This document shows, in pieces, positions 35,393 through 44,527 of a stretch of 64,000 nucleotides of DNA. The position numbers were made by a program, and so were the translations under genes. How positions within the stretch are numbered: position 1 is the first letter of the stretch; every line of letters starts with the position of its first letter. The DNA comes from Planctomycetota bacterium (GTDB taxonomy: Bacteria > Planctomycetota > Phycisphaerae > SM23-33): positions 1 through 64,000 of the forward strand of contig JAKJER010000011.1 of assembly GCA_022705325.1 (NCBI GenBank). Reading direction: 5' to 3'. Below the pieces are notes generated by a model. The model was not told where the DNA came from and did no database searches. It saw only the letters and a list, made by a program, of their open reading frames with translations.

Positions 35393-37198
35393 ATGAAGAG
35401 ACTGCTCCCGGCCGTGGCGGTGCTCGCCGCCTTCACCCATGCCGTTCACGCCCAGGCCGCACCCACGTCGGGCGTCTTCCTCTACGTCGCCGTCCACGGC
35501 GACGACGCCGGGCCTGGAACCACCGACAAGCCCTTCCGCACGCTCCATCGCGCCCAGGCAGCCGCCCGAGAAGCGGTCGCGTCCGCGAAGGCGGTCACGG
35601 TGGGCATCGGCGAAGGCGTCTACCTGCTGGACCGGCCCCTCGTGTTCGAGCCGGCCGACTGCGGCCGACGGCCGGACGTGCAAGTGCAGTACATGGGCGT
35701 CCCCAATCGCCCGACCGTCCTCAGCGGCGGGCGACGCGTGACCGGCTGGGCCCGCTGCAAGGACAACGTCTGGAAGGCCCCCAGCCCCGTCGATGACTTC
35801 CGCCAGTTCTACGTCAACCATAAGCGCGGCATCCGGGCCAGGGGCAAGGTCCCGGCCGGGCTGGAACTGGTCGGCAACGAGGGCTACCGTACGAGCGATC
35901 CGGCGATCGCCAAGTGGAAGAACATCGACGACGTCGAGTTCTGCTACCTCGTCGTCTGGACTCACAGCCGCTGCAGGTGGGCGACTGTGCGACCGGACGA
36001 GAAGGACAAGTCCAAGCTCTTCATCGCCATGCAGCAGCCGACGTTCGAGCAGGCCCGCACCAAGGAAGGCGTGCAGGTGTCGATGCCGGCCTACGTGGAG
36101 AACGCCTTCGAGTTGCTCGACGAGCCGGGCGAGTTCTACCTCGACCGCCCGGCCAGGACCATCTACTACATTCCGCGCGAGAGCGAGGACCTGGCCAAGG
36201 CGGAGGTGATCGTGCCCGCGCTCGACACGCTGGTGGAGGTTCGCGGCACGCCGGAGGAGCCGGTGTGCGGCGTCGCCTTCTTCAATCTGACGTTCGCGGA
36301 CGCGACGTGGCTCCAGCCCAGCCGGATCGGTCACGCGGACGTGCAGGCCAACTTCCTGAACGACCCGGGCAAGCTGCTGCGGCGAGACGGCAAGGTGACG
36401 ACGGTCCACAACGAGCAGCTCAAGAGCCCGGGCAACATCCGGATCCGCCATGGCCAGGGCATCCGCTTCTCGGAGTGTACGTTCACCCGGCTGGGGGGCG
36501 CGGGCCTGGACATCGATCGCGGCTCGCATAGCTGCGAGGTGCACGGGTGCGACTTCCACGACATTGCCGGCTCGGCCGTCCAGATCGGCGACGTGAACAA
36601 AGACGACCATCACCCCTCCGACGAGCGGTTGATCGTGCGGGACATCCGCGTGACGGACTGCCTCATCCACGATTGCTGCCTGGACTACAAGGGCGGCGTG
36701 GGCGTGTTCCTGGGCTACGTGAAGGACTGTCGCGTCGCCCACAACGAGATTCGCGATCTGCCCTACAGCGGCGTCAGCGCGGGCTGGGGCTGGGGCGAGG
36801 AGGACGCCGGCGGGGGCGCCTACAAGGTGCAGGGCCCGCCCCACGCCAAGCCCACGCCCTGCGGCGGGAACGTCATCGAGAAGAATCACATCCACCACGT
36901 GATGAAAGAGCTGAACGACGGCGGGGGGATCTACACGCTGGGCAACCAGCCGGGCACCGTCATCCGCGGCAACCACATCCACGACGACCGCGGCGGCCCC
37001 GGGGGCATCTACCTGGACGAAGGCAGCGGATTCATCGAGATCACCGGCAACGCCGTCCACGACGTGCCGCGCCCCATGAACTACAACAACCGCGCGCAGG
37101 ACCGCATCAAGACCTGCAACGAGCACGACAACTACTTCAACGTCAAGCCGCCGCCAAAGAACGTGGTGGAACAGGCGGGGCCCGAAGCGGGACATTGA
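35393..37198 (+). CDS. Secreted right-handed parallel beta-helix protein
   Basis: A 601-residue protein with a signal peptide (cleavage near HAVHAQA) and the common opening FLYVAVHGDDAGPGTTDKPF of secreted beta-helix polysaccharide-active proteins, where PF.TL.RA begins the helix. Parallel beta-helix rungs are visible from about 400 on: GLDIDRGSHSCEVHGCDFHD, DCRVAHNEIRDLPYSGVS, NVIEKNHIHHVMKELNDGG and VIRGNHIHDDRGGPGGIYLD. Such proteins are usually lyases or hydrolases of plant or algal polysaccharides. The catalytic residues cannot be assigned. ATG 35393 has GGAAGGGG just upstream. It is followed 34 bp later by another secreted protein, probably in one operon. Confidence 0.85.
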   Translation: MKRLLPAVAVLAAFTHAVHAQAAPTSGVFLYVAVHGDDAGPGTTDKPFRTLHRAQAAAREAVASAKAVTVGIGEGVYLLDRPLVFEPADCGRRPDVQVQYMGVPNRPTVLSGGRRVTGWARCKDNVWKAPSPVDDFRQFYVNHKRGIRARGKVPAGLELVGNEGYRTSDPAIAKWKNIDDVEFCYLVVWTHSRCRWATVRPDEKDKSKLFIAMQQPTFEQARTKEGVQVSMPAYVENAFELLDEPGEFYLDRPARTIYYIPRESEDLAKAEVIVPALDTLVEVRGTPEEPVCGVAFFNLTFADATWLQPSRIGHADVQANFLNDPGKLLRRDGKVTTVHNEQLKSPGNIRIRHGQGIRFSECTFTRLGGAGLDIDRGSHSCEVHGCDFHDIAGSAVQIGDVNKDDHHPSDERLIVRDIRVTDCLIHDCCLDYKGGVGVFLGYVKDCRVAHNEIRDLPYSGVSAGWGWGEEDAGGGAYKVQGPPHAKPTPCGGNVIEKNHIHHVMKELNDGGGIYTLGNQPGTVIRGNHIHDDRGGPGGIYLDEGSGFIEITGNAVHDVPRPMNYNNRAQDRIKTCNEHDNYFNVKPPPKNVVEQAGPEAGH

Positions 37199-37232
37199 CC
37201 CGCCCGCCGCGCAGCGCAGAATCGAGGCGACC

Positions 37233-40200
37233 ATGCGAACCCGCACGCGACTCATCGTCGTGGCCCTGGCCCTGGTGGGCTGCCTGGTTGTCCCTGCCTT
37301 AGCCGCCCCGGCCGAGCCGGGTGTCCCCTGGTGCGTCAGCGACTACGACAGCGGCGACTGGTACTGGCTCCGCGACGGGGTCAAGACCTCCTTCCACGGC
37401 ATGTGCGAGGCGTGGGTGTTCAATCGCACCCTGCGGTGGCTGGACGAGTCTAACGGCCTGGACGGGGCCGTCCTGTGCTACTCGCACTACCCGACACTGG
37501 AGCTGACCGGGCACGCGTCGGTGTCCAAGTGGTTCGCCGACCCGGCCAACGTTCTCAAGGACGTGGACGTGCTGCGGACGCGCCTGGTTCACAAGGCCGA
37601 CCGTCCGACCGATCACGCTCAGTTGCCGTCCTTTCAGTTCCACCTCGGCCAGCACCCGCGGGCGGAGATGGAGGTGAGCGAGTGCGACCAGCCGTGGCAG
37701 TTCCTGGTAGCCGTCAAGGGCCGCTCCGGCCCGCCGCTCTACGCCAGTTCCTGGAGCGACCGGCCCGGCAAGCTGAGCGTGGACCTGGCCGCCCTGATGA
37801 AAGGGCGGACGTACGGCGAATGGGTGCAGCTCCATTTCTTCGTGTGCACGTGGCGGCGCGAGCCGCGCGACGCGTCGGTGACGTTCCGCCTGCGTCTGGC
37901 GGGCCGGCCCGCCATCGTCACCACGTTGCCCATGTTCCGCACGGTGGACAGCGGCAGGCACTATGTCAACCGCGAGGGGTTCATTGCGCCGTACGAGGGC
38001 TCGACTCCGCTGTACGCGATCATGGTCGACGAGAGGGGCTTCTTCCTCCGCGAGAAGGACGCATCCGTCTGGGCGGAACTGGGCGATCAGAAGTTCAATC
38101 TGACCTGCCGCAAGGACGGTGTGTGGGAAGGGCAGACGAAGAAGCTGAAAGAGGGCGAGCACGAAGTCGTCCTTCGCTCCACGCGCGTGGGCCGCCCGCG
38201 CGAGACCCTCGAGACCCGCCTGCGCATCCACGTCGGCAAACACGAATTCATAGCCTATGACGGGTGGGGGAGGCTGCTGACGCTCCGCGGAGCCAACGGC
38301 CTGGCCGACAAGCCGCTGGGCCCGCTGACTGGCTCGTATCGCGGGCAGATGATGTTCCAGGACATCGGCACGTCGGCTGAGCGACCCCTGCACGGACAGG
38401 CCCGCTGGGAGCAGCGCCGCAGCCAGGGCGAGGGGCAGGCGTACGGATTCCACTGGTGGGAGTCGCTCACGCCGGCTGAACTGGACACCGAGTTCGAGTA
38501 TCTCGCCCGGTGCGGGTGGACGCTGGTGCACCTGTGCCAGGGCTGGATCTGGTGGGAGCGTCTCGACGCGGGCGGCTGCCTCGCCCCGCACGGGGCCCAG
38601 CAGTTGGCAGCCGTGCTGGCGGCCGCCCAGCGCCACGGCCTGCACGTCCACTTCGCCCTGAGCCACTACCCGCTGGGCAAGGCCAGCAAACCCTACGCCC
38701 AGTACCTCGATGCGGGATACAAGCCGAGCGACTACGGCGACACGAAGAGCCGCTTCTACGAGATGTTCGCCCACTACCTCGACCAGTTCGCTGCCGTCTT
38801 CCGCGACGCGTCGGCGCTGGGCTCGCTGACGGCGGCCGGCGAGGGCGACCCGAGCTGCGGGGGCACGTTCGTCCGCTTTGTCCGCGACCGCCTCTACAAG
38901 AGCGACGTCAACCACATCCTGTTGTGCGAGCCGCACGGGCACATCACGCGCGACCCGGAGTATTACAAGACACAGGAGTGGGGGACGTTGCTGGGGGGCT
39001 TCAGGACGTACGCCCTGGACAAGAAGCCGCTCAGCGAGGTCGCCGTCGCCTTCCGCCTGGCCCCGCTGGGCAGGCTGTTCATGGCTGAGGGGCTCTTCTG
39101 GGGCTACATGAACGCCGCCTACAGGATCGACCAGTACCGCCGCCGCGTCCGCGAGACTCTCTACACCGCCCTGGCCGCCCGCAGCCCGATCGTGATGACG
39201 TGGGAGGAGCGGGCCGTCGAGGACGAGCGGGTCGTCTTCGAGCAGGTCCGCCGAAGCGTCGACTGGTCCCGGCCGGCCACCGGGGGAGACGTGAAAATCC
39301 TGATTGATGGGGGGAATCTCGACGGCACCGGAAGGCAGCGCCTGGCCCGCATCGAGAGGCTGCTTTCCCGGGTGCCTGTCCAGAGTCTCTACATCACGGA
39401 CGCTCTTCCAGTTGAACGCGGCATTGACGCCACCAAGGAGCAACCGCTGCCGGACTGGCTGACCGGGCGGGCGGAGTTGCCCCAGACGCTACGGCTGAGC
39501 CTGCCGCTTGTCCTGCCGGAGGGGATGCGGGCCTTCTATACCTGGAGCGACGATCGTACGGTATTGCTGGCGTTCATCCGGGCGGGGCGGGCGGCTGTGG
39601 AAGAGCGGTTGTCCGCGCCGACCACCGAGGCCGGCCACTACACCTACGCCGACACGCAACTGGCCCTGTCGGCCGACATGGAGATCAGCCGTTGGGAGGC
39701 GATCTGCGAATCTCCCGGCAAGGTGCAGTTGCGGATCTATCGTGCGAAGGACAACACGATGACGCTGGTGGGGCGCAGCGAGCTGGTCGAGATGAAGGCT
39801 CGCGGGCCGGTGCGGTTCGAGTTGGCCAGGCCGATCCAGGCCAGGGCGGGCGACCTGATCGGGCTGTACGTGCCCGACGAGTCCACGCACGTAGCTGCCC
39901 ACGGTGACGGGCGGATGCTGTTCGTCGAGGGCAACGCGGGCGAGACGCCCACGCCGCTGGCGGACTGGAAGAGCGAGCCGAAGACGCTCTGCATGTGGGT
40001 GATCGGCGCGGACGGGCGGACGTTCCCCGCCCGCGGCGACGACCCGGCCGCCAGCGCCCCAGCCACCCGGCCCGCGGCCCGACCGGTCGGCAAACTCCTG
40101 CTGCGGAACCTGCCCGACGTCCGGTTGAAGGTCCGCCTGTACGACCTGGCCGCGAAGAAGGTGATCCACGAGTCCGTCGTCCACGCCCAGGCGGAGATCC

Positions 40201-40262
40201 CCGTGCCCGCCGGCGCCGAGCACCTGTTCCTGACGACGACGCCGGCGCCGACCGGGCAATGA
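37233..40262 (+). CDS. Secreted TIM-barrel glycosidase-like protein, family unknown
   Basis: The 1009-residue protein has a signal peptide and an N-terminal beta-rich half. From about residue 400 comes a segment like a GH5/GH-A TIM barrel (EFEYLARCGWTLVHLCQGW, HGLHVHFALSHYPLG, LTAAGEGDPSCGG, LCEPHGHIT, MTWEERAVEDERVVFE); glutamates in AGEGD and MTWEE are candidate acid/base and nucleophile. C-terminal beta-domains follow, the last about 100 residues Pro/Ala-rich then sandwich-like. No named family could be assigned. GAGG lies 6 bases before the ATG. Its place after the beta-helix gene suggests both act on the same polysaccharide. Confidence 0.75.
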   Translation: MRTRTRLIVVALALVGCLVVPALAAPAEPGVPWCVSDYDSGDWYWLRDGVKTSFHGMCEAWVFNRTLRWLDESNGLDGAVLCYSHYPTLELTGHASVSKWFADPANVLKDVDVLRTRLVHKADRPTDHAQLPSFQFHLGQHPRAEMEVSECDQPWQFLVAVKGRSGPPLYASSWSDRPGKLSVDLAALMKGRTYGEWVQLHFFVCTWRREPRDASVTFRLRLAGRPAIVTTLPMFRTVDSGRHYVNREGFIAPYEGSTPLYAIMVDERGFFLREKDASVWAELGDQKFNLTCRKDGVWEGQTKKLKEGEHEVVLRSTRVGRPRETLETRLRIHVGKHEFIAYDGWGRLLTLRGANGLADKPLGPLTGSYRGQMMFQDIGTSAERPLHGQARWEQRRSQGEGQAYGFHWWESLTPAELDTEFEYLARCGWTLVHLCQGWIWWERLDAGGCLAPHGAQQLAAVLAAAQRHGLHVHFALSHYPLGKASKPYAQYLDAGYKPSDYGDTKSRFYEMFAHYLDQFAAVFRDASALGSLTAAGEGDPSCGGTFVRFVRDRLYKSDVNHILLCEPHGHITRDPEYYKTQEWGTLLGGFRTYALDKKPLSEVAVAFRLAPLGRLFMAEGLFWGYMNAAYRIDQYRRRVRETLYTALAARSPIVMTWEERAVEDERVVFEQVRRSVDWSRPATGGDVKILIDGGNLDGTGRQRLARIERLLSRVPVQSLYITDALPVERGIDATKEQPLPDWLTGRAELPQTLRLSLPLVLPEGMRAFYTWSDDRTVLLAFIRAGRAAVEERLSAPTTEAGHYTYADTQLALSADMEISRWEAICESPGKVQLRIYRAKDNTMTLVGRSELVEMKARGPVRFELARPIQARAGDLIGLYVPDESTHVAAHGDGRMLFVEGNAGETPTPLADWKSEPKTLCMWVIGADGRTFPARGDDPAASAPATRPAARPVGKLLLRNLPDVRLKVRLYDLAAKKVIHESVVHAQAEIPVPAGAEHLFLTTTPAPTGQ

Positions 40263-40383
40263 TTGGACCAATCACCAGGACCACGGAGACCGTCGAGGAG
40301 AAGCTTGGGATCACCAAGAGGGAGTCTTTGTGGTCTCCATCTCTTTCTCTGTGGTCTTCGTGATCTTCGTGGCCTTGGTGACC
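40263..40383. repeat. Degenerate heptanucleotide region (GTGGTCT type)
   Basis: A left arm containing GACCACGGAGAC (about 40278-40290) and a right arm from 40328 with TTGTGGT, CTCCATC, TCTTTCT, CTGTGGT, CTTCGTG, ATCTTCG, TGGCCTT, GGTGACC. The 7-bp spacing is visible but the units are diverged. The arms are inverted relative to each other. It separates the glycosidase-like gene from the promoter of the membrane protein. Confidence 0.5.
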
Positions 40384-40400
40384 CGATCCAGGATTGGCCA

Positions 40401-40428
40401 TTGTCAGCTTGCTTGCCGCCTATACGAT
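40401..40428 (+). promoter_or_regulatory. Promoter of the GT-C-like membrane protein
   Basis: TTGTCA at 40401-40406 and TACGAT at 40423-40428, spacing 16 bp. The predicted start near 40435 gives a leader of about 10 bases before ATG 40445 and excludes the alternative upstream start at 40394. Confidence 0.5.
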
Positions 40429-40444
40429 TGGGTACAGTTCCCGC

Positions 40445-43060
40445 ATGGCACGATTCCCGATCCGCCCGTTCTGGCTTGCGGCGGGCCTGCTGGCCCTGGC
40501 GGGGTTCTGCGCGGGCTTCACGCACATCTGGAACTTCGACATCTTCTGGCACCTCGCCGGCGGCAAGTGGATGCTGGAGCACGGTCAGGTGCTGCGGACC
40601 GATCCGTTCAGCATCGACCCCCAGCCGCACTGGATGAACATCCACTGGGGCTTTCAGCTCGTGGTGGCGGCCCTGTACCAGGCGGGCGGCTTCGGCATGC
40701 TGTCGCTGCTCAAGGGCCTGCTGGCACTGGCGACGCCTGCGGTGCTGGCGCTGGTGCTGCGGCGGCGGGTGCACTGGGGGTGGCTGGCGTTCTGCGGGTC
40801 GGCCATGCTGCTGGCGATGCTGGAGCGGGTGCGGCTGAGGCCCGAGCTGTTCACCATGCTCTACACGCTGCTGGCGTTGTGGCTGGTGGACTCGGCGCGT
40901 CGCGGCGAGGGCGTGAGGCGGCTGTGGGCGCTCGTGCCGCTGATGGTCGTCTGGGTCAACATGCACGGGCTGTACTTCTTCGGCCTGGTCATCATGTGGG
41001 CCGGCGTGGGCGGGACGCTGGTCGACCGCCTGCTTCGTCGCGACTCCGCGTCGGCGATGCCCTCACGGGCACACTACGAGCGCGGGCCGCTGCTGGGCCG
41101 GTCGGCCCTGTTGCCGATGGTGGCGGCGACGCTCGCCTGTCTGGTCAGCCCCTGGCCCGTGGAGGCCGCGTTACACCCGTTCACCCTCTTCAGCCGCGTC
41201 AGCGGCCAGGCGATCTACTTCACCTTCGGCGTGGCGGAACTCCAGCCGACGATGGAGGCCCTGGGGCGACACTGGGAGGCGGTTGGCCTGACGCTGCTGG
41301 CGGCGGCCGCGATGCTGGCCGACCGGCGGCGCGTGCCGAGCGATCACTGGCTCGTGCTGGCGTTCTTTGCCGCGATCGGCTTGATGGCGCGGCGCAACGT
41401 GGGTCTGATCGCCCCGGCGGGGGGGTATCTGCTGGCCCTGCACGGGCAGGAGGCGCTGCGGCGCCTGGGCGAGCGGCTGCCGCGCTTGGCCCGCGCGGGC
41501 GGGGCGGCGGCGGGGGCGGCGCTGCTCCTGCCGGCCTTCCTGTCCGCTGTGCTGGCCAGCGAGGCCCTGCACCGCTGGCAGAACACGACCATCCGCTTCG
41601 GGCCGGGGCTGCTGAGGCAGAACTACCCGGTGGACATGGCCAGGTTCCTGGCCGAACTGCCCGCCGAGGGCGATGTGCTGTGCGAGAACTTCGGCGACTC
41701 GGCCGTCTTCCAGTTCTACAGCTATCCCAGGCGCAAGACCTTCATGGACGGGCGGCTGGAGGCGCACCCGATGGAGCGGTTCGTCGAGTTGAACCGCATC
41801 CGGCGCGACCTGCGGACGCCGATCGCGGCCTCGCTGGTGGACCTGCCGCCCAGCGTGCGGTTCGTGGTGGTCTCGCAGACCAACCGCCTGCACCTGTCGG
41901 CCCTGATGCAGTCGCAGCGCTTCCGCCTGCTGTACATCGACCCGCCGGCGGTGTGCTTCGCCCGGACCGATTGGCCCGTGGGCAGTGCGCCCGCAAGGGC
42001 GTCGGATGCGGGTGGCGATCTGCCCGCGCCGAACTTCGCCGCGTTCGACCGCCCGCTGGACGCGGGCACCGGACTGGTGGGCGACTTCCCGACCCAGCGG
42101 TGGCGATGGTATCGTCAGAACCCCCAGCCGCTGACGTACTGGGCGGGCTCGATGTTCCTCTACCTGGGTCTGCCGGTGCCCGGCTCGGCGGCGCTGGGCC
42201 CGCAGGAGTTCTCGACCGCCCAGCAGCGGTCGCTGCTGCTGGCGATCCGCTACCTCAACGCCGCGCTGGTCGAAGACATCATCGAGAGGCCGCTGACCGT
42301 GAGCCTGCTGGCCGAGGCCCACCAGCAGTGGGCGGCCCAGTTCCCGCTGCCGGCTGACGCCGTCCCGGTGGACGTCAACCAGGCCCGGGCGCTCCGGCTG
42401 TACAACTCGCTGGACCTGGGCGACCTGCGGGACGAGACGCTCCGCCAGGCCGCCCTGGCCCGCGTGCTGGCGCTGGTGCAGGCGCAGCGGTTCGAGCGGG
42501 CGTACGAGGCCGCGGGCGACTTGCTGGACCACCTCCCGCCGGCGATGCGGGTGAACCCGCCGCTGGACTTCCTGCGCGTGCGGGACACCATCGGCCTGAA
42601 GCTGCGCCAGGCGCGGGGGATGCTCGCCGACGTCGAGGGCACGCCGCTCCAGCGGGCCAGGCTGCTGATGACCCGCAAGTTCGGCCTGGACGCCCACGCG
42701 ATCCGCGCCCTCCGCGAGGCGCCGACCAAGACCGAGGCGGAGTGGCTCTACCTGGGCGACCTGCTGCTGGGGCAGGGCGAGGTCGCCCCGGCCCGCGAGG
42801 CGTACCGGAAGGCGGGCCCGCAGCGGTCCCTGCGCGAAGCGCTCTGCGACTGGGTCGAGGGCGACTTCGCCGCCGCGGCCGCCGCGCTGGCGCCGCTGAA
42901 GGATTCCTCGCCGCTGGCGCGCGTGTACCTCTCGCTGTACTTCGAGCAGACGGGCAAGTACCCCAAGGCCCGCGAGCTGCTGGCCCGTGCAACCACGCGC
43001 GATGAGGCCCTCCAGGCCCTGATCGAGCGCACGCGAAACCGCATCCTTCAATGGGAGTGA
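40445..43060 (+). CDS. Multi-pass membrane protein with GT-C-like N-terminus and TPR-like C-terminus
   Basis: The 871-residue protein has roughly nine to eleven membrane helices in its first 400 residues. The first outside loop contains FDIFWHLAGGKWMLEHG, the acidic-pair loop typical of GT-C lipid-linked glycosyltransferases and related uncharacterised families, and RLRPELFTMLYTLLALW follows. A soluble region of ~470 residues ends in helical repeats with the pattern of TPRs (LYLGDLLLGQGEVAPAREAY, VYLSLYFEQTGKYPKARELL). A function in surface glycan assembly is inferred. It contains a palindromic 20-bp repeat in frame (41985-42004). No close neighbour is co-directional within 450 bp. Confidence 0.75.
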   Translation: MARFPIRPFWLAAGLLALAGFCAGFTHIWNFDIFWHLAGGKWMLEHGQVLRTDPFSIDPQPHWMNIHWGFQLVVAALYQAGGFGMLSLLKGLLALATPAVLALVLRRRVHWGWLAFCGSAMLLAMLERVRLRPELFTMLYTLLALWLVDSARRGEGVRRLWALVPLMVVWVNMHGLYFFGLVIMWAGVGGTLVDRLLRRDSASAMPSRAHYERGPLLGRSALLPMVAATLACLVSPWPVEAALHPFTLFSRVSGQAIYFTFGVAELQPTMEALGRHWEAVGLTLLAAAAMLADRRRVPSDHWLVLAFFAAIGLMARRNVGLIAPAGGYLLALHGQEALRRLGERLPRLARAGGAAAGAALLLPAFLSAVLASEALHRWQNTTIRFGPGLLRQNYPVDMARFLAELPAEGDVLCENFGDSAVFQFYSYPRRKTFMDGRLEAHPMERFVELNRIRRDLRTPIAASLVDLPPSVRFVVVSQTNRLHLSALMQSQRFRLLYIDPPAVCFARTDWPVGSAPARASDAGGDLPAPNFAAFDRPLDAGTGLVGDFPTQRWRWYRQNPQPLTYWAGSMFLYLGLPVPGSAALGPQEFSTAQQRSLLLAIRYLNAALVEDIIERPLTVSLLAEAHQQWAAQFPLPADAVPVDVNQARALRLYNSLDLGDLRDETLRQAALARVLALVQAQRFERAYEAAGDLLDHLPPAMRVNPPLDFLRVRDTIGLKLRQARGMLADVEGTPLQRARLLMTRKFGLDAHAIRALREAPTKTEAEWLYLGDLLLGQGEVAPAREAYRKAGPQRSLREALCDWVEGDFAAAAAALAPLKDSSPLARVYLSLYFEQTGKYPKARELLARATTRDEALQALIERTRNRILQWE
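41985..42004 (+). repeat. Intragenic palindromic repeat, copy 1
   Basis: GTGCGCCCGCAAGGGCGTCG, a hairpin with CGCCC/GGGCG arms, lies inside the membrane protein gene and encodes APARAS in the local frame. It matches the copy in tilS at 19 of 20 positions and in the same reading phase. Confidence 0.6.
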
Positions 43061-43067
43061 CTTTTTT

Positions 43068-43116
43068 CATTGACCATTGTTCATTGAACATTGACCATTG
43101 AAGATTGACCGTTGGA
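43068..43116. repeat. Heptanucleotide array (CATTGAC type)
   Basis: Seven consecutive 7-mers: CATTGAC, CATTGTT, CATTGAA, CATTGAC, CATTGAA, GATTGAC, CGTTGGA. It begins 8 bases after the stop codon of the membrane protein gene. The units differ mainly at positions 6 and 7. Confidence 0.85.
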
Positions 43117-43174
43117 GATGGCCAACGGGGGCGAGCGGGGCGGGGCGAACGCGACGCCCGCGGCGAAAAGAGGC

Positions 43175-43419
43175 GAATGTCGCGATTTCCGTAAAACGGC
43201 AACGCGTGCAGTGCCAATACGTTGCGACCGAAAACGGGCGGGTCTTGGCGCCGCGAATGTCCCATTTCGCCCATGAATGTCCCGGTTATTGTCCTGTTGA
43301 ACCTATCTTTCTGACTTTTCTGGTTTTTCAGATAAATTATAAAGCCGGTCGCAGCAAGGGGTTATGCCGGAGGCGCCCGTGGGACCGGGTCGCGGCGTTT
43401 TTCAAAAAACGGGACATTG
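43175..43419. mobile_element. Possible remnant of insertion-sequence ends
   Basis: GAATGTC words occur at 43175, 43255 and 43275 on the plus strand (the last two within CGAATGTCCC and TGAATGTCCC), and GGGACATTG, their inverse, at 43411-43419. Multiple ~20-bp end repeats of this type are a feature of IS21-like elements. No transposase remains. The DNA between is less GC-rich than its surroundings. Could also be chance repeats. Confidence 0.35.
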
Positions 43420-43529
43420 GGCCCCTGGGCCGACGTGGCGGCGGGCAGCCGTTCGATCGCGACCGCGCGGCGGACGTGGTATACTGCCACGCGACCCGCA
43501 ACACGAACGCCGCCTCGTCGAGGTCCGAC

Positions 43530-44510
43530 ATGCAGACGCGAAAGGAAGCAGTGGACCGGGCCATCGCCTTCGATAGCCCCAGCCGCGTGCCGGTGGTCTT
43601 CTGGAACCGCGACCAGGACCAGGGCGACGTGATGCTGTATCACCTCTCTCTGGGCGCCGAGCCCCGCCGCGGCGCGCCCGTCAACGCGTGGGACTGGTCG
43701 CTCAACGAGTGGGGCTACCGGCTGGAGTCCATGAACGACGGGACGATGGGCCATCCGGTCGAGCCGCACTGGACGGAGTTGCCCGACCGCCCGGCCGGGC
43801 CGCCCCTGCGAGCCGACGAGCGGATGGCGGCGGCGCCGGAGTTTCTGGCCCGCTGCGAGGACCGCTACCGCCTGGCGAGTCTGGACCTGAGCGGCTTCAC
43901 CGTGTACACGCTGCTGCGCGGCTTCGAGAACGCGATGCAGGACTTCTGCCTCGTGCCGGAGCGGTTCGCGGCGGCCATGGACGCGATCATGGACTGGGAG
44001 TGCGAGCTGATGGCGCTGGCGGCGCGGGCGGGCTTCCACGGCATCCATCTCGCCGACGACTGGGGCACGCAGACGGGGCTGATGATCTCGCCGGCGATGT
44101 GGCGCGAGCTGTTCAAGGAGCGTTACCGCGGCCAGGTCGCCCGCGCCCACGAGCTGGGCCTGGACGTGTGGTACCACTGCTGCGGCAACTTCGCGAGCAT
44201 CGCCGAAGACTTCCACGAGATCGGCGTGGACGTGCTCAACATCGCCCAGCCCAACGTGGTGGACCTGCCGGCTGTCGGGCGGGCCCTGCGCGGGCGGCAG
44301 TGCTTCATGATGCCCATCAGCTACCAGACGGTTTCCATCAGCGGCAGCCCGGCCGACATCCACGCCGAGGCGAGGCGGATGTACGACCTGCTGGCGGGCG
44401 AGCGCGGCGGGTTCATCGGCTACGTGGAGGAGTACGGCTGCATGGGCATGTCGGCGGAGAACTACAAGGCCTGCGGTGAGGCGTTCCGGCGACTGACCGT
44501 GGGTCATTGA
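43530..44510 (+). CDS. Uroporphyrinogen decarboxylase/MtaA-type methyltransferase-like protein
   Basis: A 326-residue TIM-barrel protein of the URO-D superfamily. The motif WYHCCGNFASIAEDF with its HxC pair and the later Cys in EYGCMGMSAENY match the zinc site of methylcobamide:thiol methyltransferases (MtaA/CmuA branch) rather than true haem-pathway HemE, which uses an N-terminal RQAGR motif not present here. Planctomycetes encode many such paralogues near sugar-degradation genes; their substrates are unknown. ATG 43530 has GAGG 8 bases upstream, and a longer in-frame start at 43098 would translate the gene-free region. Convergent with the next gene (17 bp gap). Confidence 0.82.
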   Translation: MQTRKEAVDRAIAFDSPSRVPVVFWNRDQDQGDVMLYHLSLGAEPRRGAPVNAWDWSLNEWGYRLESMNDGTMGHPVEPHWTELPDRPAGPPLRADERMAAAPEFLARCEDRYRLASLDLSGFTVYTLLRGFENAMQDFCLVPERFAAAMDAIMDWECELMALAARAGFHGIHLADDWGTQTGLMISPAMWRELFKERYRGQVARAHELGLDVWYHCCGNFASIAEDFHEIGVDVLNIAQPNVVDLPAVGRALRGRQCFMMPISYQTVSISGSPADIHAEARRMYDLLAGERGGFIGYVEEYGCMGMSAENYKACGEAFRRLTVGH

Positions 44511-44527
44511 GCCTCGTCGTCCGTGGG

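Larger units (their letters stand above)
43061..43529. other. Gene-free region with heptad array and insertion-element remnant
   Basis: About 470 bp between the membrane protein and the methyltransferase-like gene. It holds a heptanucleotide array (43068-43116), a stretch of lower GC with repeated GAATGTCCC words in both orientations (about 43175-43419), the short palindrome CGTTTTTCAAAAAACG near 43397, and a TATACT box at 43480-43485 that probably serves the next gene. A continuous frame crosses the region but has no coding character. Confidence 0.6.

Noticed and set aside
43098-43529. N-terminal extension of the URO-D-like gene from an upstream ATG.
   Set aside because: The added 144 residues would translate a repeat array and an insertion remnant; ATG 43530 has a ribosome-binding site and begins the family sequence.
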